Part shown: piece after piece, positions 7,615 to 13,728 of the stretch | How positions within the stretch are numbered: the stretch's first letter is position 1 | How the letters are laid out: every line of letters starts with the position of its first letter | NCBI GenBank assembly: GCA_046292445.1 | Contig: JBKBQT010000035.1 | Span: 1 to 22,389 of the forward strand | Direction: 5' to 3' | Length of the DNA: 22,389 nt | DNA from: CALIZF01 sp046292445 | Lineage (GTDB): Bacteria; Pseudomonadota; Alphaproteobacteria; Rhodobacterales; Rhodobacteraceae | Position numbers and translations under genes: made by a program | Notes under the pieces: generated by a model | What the model was told of the DNA's origin: nothing | The model's database searches: none | Seen by the model: only the letters and a program-made list of their open reading frames with translations

Positions 7615-8793
7615 TCAGGCTGCCGGAGCGAGACGCGCCGCAGCGCGGTCGAGGCGGGCGAGCGCCTCGGCGATGTCGTCATCCGTGATCGTCAGCGGCG
7701 GCAGCAGGCGGATGACGTTGTCGCCCCCCGGCACGGTCAGGACATGCTCGGCATAGCCGGCCGCAACCACGTCCGTATTGGCCGGAACGCACCGGAGGCC
7801 CAGCATCAGGCCCTGCCCGCGCACGCCCGAAAACACCCCCGGATGCGCCGCGACCAGACCTTCGAGCCGCTGGCGCAAAAGAGCGGCCTTGCGCCTTACT
7901 TCGGCCAGGAACGCGTCGTCGGCGATGATCTCCATCACCGCGCAGCCGACCGCGCAGGCCAGAGGGTTGCCGCCGTAGGTGGATCCGTGGGTGCCCGCCG
8001 TCATCCCCGCTGCCGCGGCCTCGGTCGCCAGCAGCGCGCCGAGCGGGAAGCCGCCGCCGATCCCCTTGGCCACCATCATGATATCCGGTGTCACCCCGGA
8101 CCATTCATGGGCAAAGAGGCGCCCGGTCCGGCCCATGCCGCATTGCACCTCGTCGAGGATCATCAGCGTGCCGGTCGCATCGCAAAGGTCGCGCAGGCCT
8201 TTGAGGCAGGCATCGGGCAAGGGACGGATGCCGCCCTCGCCCTGCACAGGCTCGACGATCACGGCCGCCGTCCGCGCGGTGATCGCGGCGCGCAGGGCAT
8301 CGTGGTCACCGAAGGGCAGGTGACGAAAGCCGGGCATGAGCGGGCCGAAGCCCTTGGTCATCTTCTCGCCCCCTGCCATGGCGATCGCGCCGGTGGACCG
8401 GCCGTGAAAGGCGCCCTCGAAGGCGACGATCTCGATCCGGTCGGGGTCGCCCTTGGCCGACCAGTGCTTGCGCGCCATCTTGATCGCAAGCTCGGCCGCC
8501 TCGGTGCCCGAATTGGTGAAGAACACCGTATCGGCGAAGGTCTGTTCGACCAGCATGTCCGCCAGCCGCTGCTGATGCGGGATCTGGTAGAGGTTCGAGG
8601 TGTGCCAGAGCCGGCCGGCCTGATCGGCCAGCGCTGCGACCAGCGCAGGATGCGCATGGCCGAGCGCGTTCACCGCGATCCCCGCGCCAAGGTCGAGATA
8701 GCGCGTGCCGTCGGTAGCGGTCAGCCATGCGCCCTCGCCCCGCTCGAAGGCCATGGGCGCACGCGAATAGGTCGGCAGGACAGAGGCGATCAT
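7615..8793 (-). CDS. argD: Acetylornithine aminotransferase
   Basis: 392 residues, normal for ArgD. It is a PLP-dependent class III aminotransferase converting N-acetylglutamate semialdehyde to N-acetylornithine (it often also acts on succinyl-diaminopimelate). Motifs seen: FFTNSGTEAAE at 91-101, EGAFHGRS at 126-133, ILDEVQ around 212-217 with the PLP-binding Asp, and the Schiff-base lysine in MVAKGIGGGFP at about K243. The start MIASVLPTYSRAP is the conserved ArgD N terminus, and GAGGAT lies 6-8 bases upstream. That Shine-Dalgarno lies in the loop of a possible GCGGGG/CCCCGC stem (see 8794-8823). An arginine-rich leader ORF ends 100 bases upstream. The downstream genes are the RTX gene and argF. 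Confidence 0.95.
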   Translation of the reverse strand: MIASVLPTYSRAPMAFERGEGAWLTATDGTRYLDLGAGIAVNALGHAHPALVAALADQAGRLWHTSNLYQIPHQQRLADMLVEQTFADTVFFTNSGTEAAELAIKMARKHWSAKGDPDRIEIVAFEGAFHGRSTGAIAMAGGEKMTKGFGPLMPGFRHLPFGDHDALRAAITARTAAVIVEPVQGEGGIRPLPDACLKGLRDLCDATGTLMILDEVQCGMGRTGRLFAHEWSGVTPDIMMVAKGIGGGFPLGALLATEAAAAGMTAGTHGSTYGGNPLACAVGCAVMEIIADDAFLAEVRRKAALLRQRLEGLVAAHPGVFSGVRGQGLMLGLRCVPANTDVVAAGYAEHVLTVPGGDNVIRLLPPLTITDDDIAEALARLDRAAARLAPAA

Positions 8794-8823
8794 GCGGGGA
8801 TCCTCGCAGGGCATGCCCCCCGC
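8794..8823 (-). promoter_or_regulatory. Putative stem sequestering the argD ribosome-binding site
   Basis: On the minus strand GCGGGG (8823-8818) can pair with CCCCGC (8799-8794), directly against the argD ATG, placing GAGGA in the 18-base loop. The upstream GCCCCC (8840-8835) can pair with the same G tract (8820-8815), so the two pairings exclude each other. This would let upstream events control argD translation. It is read by eye from the sequence with no folding energy computed. Confidence 0.35.
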
Positions 8824-8871
8824 TGCGTGCCAAAGGGGGCGGGACGTGTCAACGATGAAGCAGGGGCGGGG

Positions 8872-8887
8872 GCGCGCCACGGCGCGC
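8872..8887 (-). promoter_or_regulatory. GC-rich hairpin just after the arginine leader ORF
   Basis: A perfect stem of GCGCGCC and GGCGCGC with a 2-base centre starts 6 bases after the leader stop codon. The bases between the stop and the stem (CGTCG, 8893-8889) can pair with CGACG in the arginine codons. A ribosome stalled at those codons would therefore change the fold. No T run follows, so it resembles an anti-terminator or pause hairpin, or a Rho-dependent control region, more than a simple intrinsic terminator. Confidence 0.4.
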
Positions 8888-8893
8888 ACGACG

Positions 8894-8950
8894 TCAGCCG
8901 CGAAGGCGTCGGCGTCGAAAGGTGGCGATGATCTGGGTCAAGCGCGTCAT
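8894..8950 (-). CDS. Putative arginine-rich leader peptide upstream of argD
   Basis: A short ORF of 18 residues reads MTRLTQIIATFRRRRLRG and then TGA. It holds six arginines, four of them consecutive (codons CGA CGC CGA CGC, 8917-8906). AGAGG lies 6 bases before the ATG, a good ribosome-binding site. It sits 100 bases upstream of argD on the same strand and is followed at once by a strong GC hairpin. A run of codons for the end-product amino acid upstream of a biosynthetic gene is the classic mark of ribosome-mediated attenuation (as in his and trp leaders). I infer that it senses arginyl-tRNA or arginine. In GC-rich DNA short Arg-rich ORFs also arise by chance, so conservation is decisive. 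Confidence 0.5.
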   Translation of the reverse strand: MTRLTQIIATFRRRRLRG

Positions 8951-8956
8951 TCGGCC

Positions 8957-8985
8957 CCTCTAGCCGATCGGGCGCGCGGTGTAAA
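8957..8985 (-). promoter_or_regulatory. Candidate promoter for the leader-argD transcript
   Basis: On the minus strand TTTACA (8985-8980) is followed after exactly 17 bases by TAGAGG (8962-8957). If used, transcription would begin at about 8950, at the leader ATG itself, giving a leaderless or nearly leaderless leader ORF. TAGAGG also contains the AGAGG that I read as its ribosome-binding site, so the two readings compete. The GTGTAAACAC sequence at 8979-8988 is a small palindrome that could bind a regulator. Confidence 0.3.
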
Positions 8986-9021
8986 CACGCCCGCTGGCAC
9001 CCGGCGCTGCCACGGGCCCGC

Positions 9022-9049
9022 TTGTGTCCGCCGCGCGGCACGGTAAAAT
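9022..9049 (+). promoter_or_regulatory. Candidate gcrA promoter
   Basis: TTGTGT (9022-9027), 16 bases, then TAAAAT (9044-9049), the best -10-like hexamer in this GC-rich intergenic region. The gcrA ATG is 59 bases further on. The position excludes the earlier in-frame ATG at 9024 as the gcrA start. The -35 part lies in a 14-base sequence also found upstream of the gene at 19128. Confidence 0.5.
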
Positions 9050-9107
9050 GGCACAACTGCGCGCAGAGCCCCGGCCGGGCGCGCCCTTGCCTGACCGGAG
9101 AGATCGC

Positions 9108-9677
9108 ATGTCCTGGACCGACGACCGCGTCGAGACGCTCAAGCGCATGTGGGGCGAGGGCCAGAGCGCCAGCCAGATCGCCAAGGAACTTGGCGGGGTC
9201 ACTCGCAATGCGGTGATCGGCAAGGTGCACCGGCTTGGCCTGTCGAACCGCGGCCCCGGCACGGCCGAAGAGGGCGGCGAGGTGATGGTCGAACCCGAGA
9301 TGATGATCGAAGAGGCCGCGGCCGCGCCGGCCCCGGCAGCCCCTGAGCCCGAGGACGAGGACACGGTCGCCGAGGCGGCGCCCTCGGTTCCGGCGGTGCG
9401 CAAGATCATCCCGGCGGGCCAGCCCCTCCCGCCGCAGCCGGCCGCGAACGAGATCAGCCCCGAGGCGCTCGCCTCGGTGCGCGAGGTGGAAAAGCGGGCG
9501 CGGCGACTGACGCTGATGGAACTCACCGAGCGGACGTGCAAATGGCCGATCGGCGATCCGGCCACCGATGATTTCTGGTTCTGCGGCCTGCCCACGCTAG
9601 CCGGCAAACCCTATTGCGAGGCCCATGTCGGCGTCGCCTTCCAGCCGATGAGCGCGCGCCGCGACCGGCGTCGCTGA
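9108..9677 (+). CDS. gcrA: GcrA cell-cycle regulator
   Basis: 189 residues. The N-terminal helix-turn-helix has the family signature: SWTDDRVETLKRMW at the start, then SASQIAKELGGVTRNAVIGKVHRLGL in pieces up to residue 45. An acidic, Ala/Pro-rich linker (about 55-120) follows. The conserved C-terminal domain holds CKWPIGDP (about 144-151), FWFCG (156-160) and PYCEAH (168-173), probably a metal site or the sigma-factor contact domain. In Caulobacter, GcrA binds RNA polymerase with sigma-70 and activates promoters carrying CcrM-methylated GANTC sites. The ATG at 9108 has GGAG 7 bases upstream. A candidate promoter is at 9022-9049. It is divergent from the arg leader and followed after 33 bases by a GT2-GtrA gene. 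Confidence 0.95.
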   Translation: MSWTDDRVETLKRMWGEGQSASQIAKELGGVTRNAVIGKVHRLGLSNRGPGTAEEGGEVMVEPEMMIEEAAAAPAPAAPEPEDEDTVAEAAPSVPAVRKIIPAGQPLPPQPAANEISPEALASVREVEKRARRLTLMELTERTCKWPIGDPATDDFWFCGLPTLAGKPYCEAHVGVAFQPMSARRDRRR

Positions 9678-9710
9678 ACCGGACGGGGCCACGCCCCTTC
9701 GCGAGGGTCG

Positions 9711-10808
9711 ATGCGGACCATTCCCGACCTGACGATCGTCGTGCCGACGTTCAACGAGCGCGAGAACATCCGGCCGCTCGTCGGCCTGATCGACGCCGCG
9801 TTGCAGGGCGTGGCCTGGGAAGTGGTGTTCGTCGATGACGACAGCCCCGACGGCACCGCCGATGTCGTCCGCGCGCTGAGCGCCGAGGATGCGCGGGTGC
9901 GCGTGCTGCACCGGATCGGGCGGCGGGGCCTGGCCGGGGCGACGATCGAGGGGATGCTGTCCTCCATCGCGCCGGTCGTCGCGGTGATGGATGCGGACCT
10001 GCAGCATGACGAGACGCGGCTGGGCGTGATGTTCGCGATGCTGCGCGACGACCCCGGCCTCGATATCGTCATCGCCTCGCGCCATGTCGCGGGCGGGTCG
10101 GCGGCGGGCGGTTTCTCGCGCCTGCGCCAGCGCGGCAGCGACGGGGCGACGGCCATCGCCCGGCGGTTCCTGGGCGTGACGGCACGCGATCCGATGTCGG
10201 GCTTCTTCATGCTGCGGCGCGAGCGGTTCAACGAGATCGTCACCCGGCTCCAACCCGAGGGCTTCAAGGTGCTGCTCGACATGCTCTCGGCCAGCGGCGG
10301 GCGCTGGCGCGTGGCCGAGGTGCCCTACACCTTCCGCGCCCGCCGGTTCGGCGAGAGCAAGATGGACAGTGCGGTTGCCTTCGAGTTCCTCGCGCTGGTG
10401 CTGGCGCGGGCGACGGGCGGGCTCGTGTCGATCCGCTTCGTGCTTTTTGCGCTGGTGGGCCTGACCGGCGTCTTCGTGCAGCTCGCCGTCGTGCGCCTGA
10501 TGCTGCTGGCCGGAACGCAAGCCTTCGTCGTCGCGCAGACCGCCGGCGTCGCCGTGGCGATGACGACCAACTTCCTGCTCAACAACCTGCTGACCTACAG
10601 CGACAGGGCGCTGCGGGGGCGGGCGCTGCTGCGCGGCCTTCTGTCGTTCTACGCGGTCTGCTCGATCGGCGCGGTGGCCAATGTGGGCGTGGCCGGGGCG
10701 GTGTTCGCGGTGCTGCCGCAGCCCGAACTCGCCAGTGCCACGGGGGCGGTGGTCGGCGCGCTGTGGAACTTCCTCGCATCGGCGGCCTTCACCTGGAAGG
10801 CGCGCTGA
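9711..10808 (+). CDS. GT2 glycosyltransferase fused to GtrA-like membrane domain (polyprenyl-phosphate glycosyltransferase)
   Basis: 365 residues in two domains. Residues 1-230 are a GT-A glycosyltransferase of the DPM1 type: TIVVPTFNERENI at 8-20, VDDDSPDGT at 41-49, the metal-binding MDADLQHD at 93-100, and DPMSGFFMLRR at 160-170. Residues 240-364 are a GtrA domain with about four membrane segments, including the GtrA-like NFLLNNLLTY at about 287-296. Proteins of this architecture transfer a sugar from a nucleotide donor to polyprenyl phosphate at the cytoplasmic membrane and may help flip the lipid-linked sugar. The donor (mannose or glucose) is not readable. A GAGG-type site precedes the ATG. 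It lies 33 bases after gcrA and may be co-transcribed. Confidence 0.9.
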   Translation: MRTIPDLTIVVPTFNERENIRPLVGLIDAALQGVAWEVVFVDDDSPDGTADVVRALSAEDARVRVLHRIGRRGLAGATIEGMLSSIAPVVAVMDADLQHDETRLGVMFAMLRDDPGLDIVIASRHVAGGSAAGGFSRLRQRGSDGATAIARRFLGVTARDPMSGFFMLRRERFNEIVTRLQPEGFKVLLDMLSASGGRWRVAEVPYTFRARRFGESKMDSAVAFEFLALVLARATGGLVSIRFVLFALVGLTGVFVQLAVVRLMLLAGTQAFVVAQTAGVAVAMTTNFLLNNLLTYSDRALRGRALLRGLLSFYAVCSIGAVANVGVAGAVFAVLPQPELASATGAVVGALWNFLASAAFTWKAR

Positions 10809-10891
10809 CCCTTGCCGCGGCCGGGCGTCGCCGTTCCTTTACAGGATGATGCCATGCCCACCCCGCCACTGCCCCCGACCGGAGACCCAGC

Positions 10892-11713
10892 ATGCCCACC
10901 CTGCCCCGCCTCGGCGCTGCCCTGACCCTCGGCGACATGCCGGCCCTGCGCGACTGGATCTTCGAGACCGACCGTGCGGTCGAGATCCAGGATTTCTGCA
11001 CCCCCGAGGCGATGGTCGCCGACCAGACCGCGCGGATCGAGGGCTGGCGGCGCGCGCTTGACGGGCATGGCGGGGCGCGCGTGCTGCATGGGCCGTTCTA
11101 CGGGCTCGACCTCGCCAATCCCGACGACGAGATCCGCGCCGTCGTGCAGCGCCGCCTGATCCGGGGGGTGCAGATCGCGGCCGAGCTCGGCTGCGACGTG
11201 ATGGTGGTGCATAGCCCGTTCGACCAGTGGGGGCGGCTCAACTACCTCAACTACACCGGATACCGCGACGCGCTGCTCGGCTTTTCGGCCATGGCGCTGC
11301 GGCCCGTCCTGCGCCGGGCGGCCGATGCGGGGGTCGTGCTGGTGCTCGAGAACATCGAGGATTGCGATCCGGCCGACCGGGTGGATCTCGTGCGCCGGAT
11401 CGACCATCCGTCCTTGCGCGTGTCGCTCGACACCGGCCATGCGATGCTCACGCATCAGCGCATGGGGGCGCCGCCGGTGCAGGATCATGTGACCGTCGCG
11501 GGCAACCTGCTGGCGCATGTCCATCTGCAGGACACCGACGGCTGGGCCGACCGGCACTGGCACCCCGGCGAGGGCTGCGTGCCCTTCGCACCGTTGTTCC
11601 ACGCCTTTGCGCTGCTCAAGGCCATGCCGCGGCTGATCCTCGAGGTGAACGACCGCAAGGCCGCGCTGCCGGCGTCGGTCGCGCGGCTGGAGCTGGCTGG
11701 GATCGCTTGCTGA
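10892..11713 (+). CDS. TIM-barrel sugar phosphate isomerase/epimerase-like protein
   Basis: 273 residues with the pattern of the xylose isomerase-like/AP endonuclease 2 superfamily. Beta-strand ends carry likely metal ligands: LHGPF (65-69), VHSPFD (106-111), LENIED (152-157), SLDTGH (178-183), HVHLQDTDG (209-217), HWHPGEG (222-228) and LEVND (250-254). E153, D180, H183, H211 and E251 are candidate metal-binding or catalytic residues. The ATG at 10892 has GGAG 7 bases before it. It probably isomerises or epimerises a sugar or polyol, but the substrate is unknown. It is convergent with the Gfo/Idh/MocA gene, separated by a repeat-like hairpin. It could serve the catabolic locus next door, but it does not share its transcript. 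Confidence 0.83.
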   Translation: MPTLPRLGAALTLGDMPALRDWIFETDRAVEIQDFCTPEAMVADQTARIEGWRRALDGHGGARVLHGPFYGLDLANPDDEIRAVVQRRLIRGVQIAAELGCDVMVVHSPFDQWGRLNYLNYTGYRDALLGFSAMALRPVLRRAADAGVVLVLENIEDCDPADRVDLVRRIDHPSLRVSLDTGHAMLTHQRMGAPPVQDHVTVAGNLLAHVHLQDTDGWADRHWHPGEGCVPFAPLFHAFALLKAMPRLILEVNDRKAALPASVARLELAGIAC

Positions 11714-11738
11714 TCGCCGGTTGCGCGAGGCCCGGGCG

Positions 11739-11781
11739 CCGGGGCGCTGCCCCGGACCCCGGAGTATTTGCGGAACGATGA
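11739..11781. terminator. Rhodobacterales-type intergenic hairpin element / terminator
   Basis: CCGGGGC (11739-11745), a 3-base loop and GCCCCGG (11749-11755) form a 7-bp stem, followed by ACCCCGGAGTATTTGCGG and ending in GATGAAG. A C-rich hairpin followed by ACCCCGGAGTATTT and a GATGAAG-like end matches, from memory, an element found many times between genes in Rhodobacteraceae genomes. Here it separates two convergent genes, so it probably terminates transcription on the plus strand. Confidence 0.6.
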
Positions 11782-11796
11782 AGCCGCGAGGGGCTA

Positions 11797-12915
11797 TCAG
11801 GCGGCGGCGGGGGACCATGGCAGATCGGCCATGAGCACCGCGCGCCCCGTCGCGGCGCTCTGCTGGGCGGCAAGGCCCATCGCGACGGCCCACCAGCCGT
11901 CGCGCAGCGTGACCGCGACCGGGCCGGCGCCCTGCGCGGCGCGGGCAAAGCGCGCGTGCTGGTAGAAGGTCGCGCCGTTGTGATCGCCCGCTGCGAGCAG
12001 GGCCGGATCGACGGGGATGTCGAGGACGCGCGGGCCCGGCGGGTTGCGCGGGCTGACCGTGACCTGCGGCACCGGGGCCGGACCGAGGGCGGGGGGCCAG
12101 AAGCGGCCGGGGCCGGGAACATGCGCCTCGATCTTGCCGGTGGGGCCGACTGCCGAGATCTCTTCCTGATAGCGGCTGCCCTCGGCGAACATGCACAGTT
12201 CGAGCATCGCTTTCGCGCCGCTGGCGAAATCGACGATCACATAGGCATGGTCCCAGATGTCCGGGGCGGCGCCGTCGTAGCGCTCGCCCTTGTGGTTCAC
12301 CGCCTGTCCGCCGCTGGCCATCACGCGCACGGGATCGGACCCGAGGATGTGGCGCATGAGGTCGAAAAAGTGACAGCATTTCTCGACCAGCGTCCCGCCG
12401 GTCAGGCGGTTGAAGCGGTTCCAGTGCCCCACCTTGTCGAGAAATGGAAAGCGGTGTTCACGGATCGAGAGCATCGCGATACCGCCCGTCGCCGCCTCCG
12501 CCGCGTCGATGAAGGCGGCGACGGGGGGCATGTAGCGGTATTCCATCGCCACCCAGAGCGGCGCGGGATAGCGCGCCTCGAGGGCGGCAACGCGGGCGGC
12601 GTCGGCGGGATCAGTGAAGAGCGGTTTTTCCACCAGCACCGGCAGCGGCCTTGTGCCGGCGATCTCGGCCAGCTGGCCGGCGTGCAGGTGGTTGGGGCTG
12701 GCGATCAAGAGGGCATCGACATCCGGCCGGGCGAGGAGGGCCGCGATGCTGTCGCAAGCGGCGGCACCGGGGGCGAGGGCGAGGGCGGCGGCGCGCATGC
12801 CCGGGTCCGGCTCGACGATGGCGGTCACGGTGGCACCCTGCAACAGGGCGATGTTGCGCAAGTGCTCCTGCCCCATCATGCCGCAGCCGATGATGCCATA
12901 GCGTAGGGTTTTCAA
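11797..12915 (-). CDS. Gfo/Idh/MocA-family oxidoreductase fold protein (possible NAD-dependent glycosidase)
   Basis: 372 residues. The N-terminal Rossmann fold has YGIIGCGMMGQEH at 6-18 and an acidic residue in IVEPDP (about 33-38) suggesting NAD(H) preference. EKP is at 96-98. The C-terminal part carries GGTLVEKCCHFFDLMRHI (173-190), whose His182 and Asp185 stand where the family has its catalytic His/Asp region. The family includes sugar dehydrogenases and also NAD-dependent glycosidases (GH109, GH188). The start codon is TTG at 12915: it alone leaves the Rossmann start intact, and GAGG overlapping the GntR stop lies 8 bases upstream. The gap to the GntR gene is 10 bases, so the pair is translationally coupled. 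With its neighbours it may be an NAD-dependent sulfoquinovosidase (SqgA-like); that is inference. Confidence 0.86.
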   Translation of the reverse strand: MKTLRYGIIGCGMMGQEHLRNIALLQGATVTAIVEPDPGMRAAALALAPGAAACDSIAALLARPDVDALLIASPNHLHAGQLAEIAGTRPLPVLVEKPLFTDPADAARVAALEARYPAPLWVAMEYRYMPPVAAFIDAAEAATGGIAMLSIREHRFPFLDKVGHWNRFNRLTGGTLVEKCCHFFDLMRHILGSDPVRVMASGGQAVNHKGERYDGAAPDIWDHAYVIVDFASGAKAMLELCMFAEGSRYQEEISAVGPTGKIEAHVPGPGRFWPPALGPAPVPQVTVSPRNPPGPRVLDIPVDPALLAAGDHNGATFYQHARFARAAQGAGPVAVTLRDGWWAVAMGLAAQQSAATGRAVLMADLPWSPAAA

Positions 12916-12925
12916 GCGATCATCC

Positions 12926-13642
12926 TCATTTCAGCCGGGCGACATAGGCCGCCACGGCGGGGTCGTACCAGGTCAGGGAAACCTCGGCGCAGGTGCCGCC
13001 CCGATCCCACGACCGGCGCAGGATCAGCGGCAGCGGCGTGCCCGGCGGCGGCGCGAAGGCGGGCGGTGCCCAGTCGGGCGCGGCGCCCTGGCCTATCCGG
13101 TCCTCGGCGCGGGTGATCCACAGGTTCAGCCGGGTGCGATAATGCAGATAGAGCGAATCCGACAGCTCTGCGGCGTCGATCCGCGGGGTGTAGGCGCCGT
13201 CGAGCCAGATCTCCTCGACCGCCGCGACCCGGCCCGAGAGGCGGCGCAGACGGCGGATGCGGTGGCCTTCGGGATCGGTGCCGAAGGGCGGCAGCATCGC
13301 GGCCTTGGGCAGGCGCTCGACCGACAGGACGGTTGCGGCGGGCAGGCCCCCGCCCTCGATCAGCTCCAGCCGGAAGAGCGCATAGACCCCGGCCGGCGCC
13401 GCCGATGCCCGCACGTAGTTGCCCGACCCCTGAACCCGGTTCAGCATCCCCCGATCGGCCAGATCGGCCAGCGCCCGGCGCAACGTGCCGACCGCCACGC
13501 CCAGATCGGCCGCCATCGCGCGCTCGGGCGGCAGGCGTTCGCCGTCCATCAGCCGTCCGGCGGCGATGTCGCGGGCCAGAAGCTCGCTCACCTGCTGGTG
13601 GAGCGGCAGGGCGCCGGGACGGGTTGCGGGGTCGAGAACCAT
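12926..13642 (-). CDS. GntR-family transcriptional regulator (HutC/UTRA type)
   Basis: 238 residues. The N-terminal winged helix (about 10-78) has LHQQVSELLARDI, LPPERAMAADLGVAVGTLRRAL and the wing sequence VQGSGNYV. The C-terminal effector domain from about 85 has the UTRA pattern, with EEIWLDG near residue 143 and Y/W-rich strands up to LTWYDPAVAAYV. UTRA domains bind small ligands, often sugars or sugar phosphates. It starts 86 bases from the divergent monooxygenase gene, so it probably represses that promoter and its own, released by a pathway sugar or intermediate. The downstream Gfo/Idh/MocA gene is coupled to it. Confidence 0.92.
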   Translation of the reverse strand: MVLDPATRPGALPLHQQVSELLARDIAAGRLMDGERLPPERAMAADLGVAVGTLRRALADLADRGMLNRVQGSGNYVRASAAPAGVYALFRLELIEGGGLPAATVLSVERLPKAAMLPPFGTDPEGHRIRRLRRLSGRVAAVEEIWLDGAYTPRIDAAELSDSLYLHYRTRLNLWITRAEDRIGQGAAPDWAPPAFAPPPGTPLPLILRRSWDRGGTCAEVSLTWYDPAVAAYVARLK

Positions 13643-13728
13643 GGGGCGGCGCCGGATTGATACAGGATTGATCTACAACATCGGCGGTGCTACGCAAGGT
13701 GGAACGTCGCATCGGGGGGAGGGTTTCG
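13643..13728. promoter_or_regulatory. Divergent control region with 11-bp-phased direct repeats
   Basis: This 86-base gap between the GntR gene and the monooxygenase gene holds an AT-rich island. GGATTGAT occurs at 13654-13661 and again at 13665-13672, exactly 11 bases apart, about one helical turn. TTGATC (13668-13673) followed after 17 bases by TACGCA (13691-13696) is a candidate promoter toward the monooxygenase. The repeats would overlap or flank its -35 and are a candidate GntR operator. No clean long palindrome is present. Confidence 0.4.

Noticed and set aside
10892..11713. Endonuclease IV (DNA repair) reading of the TIM-barrel gene
   Set aside because: It shares only the fold; the full nine-ligand trinuclear zinc pattern of endonuclease IV is not seen.
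10649..12379. 576-residue minus-strand frame across the TIM-barrel gene
   Set aside because: It runs antisense to the TIM-barrel gene and out of frame with the Gfo/Idh/MocA gene, with no recognisable domain.
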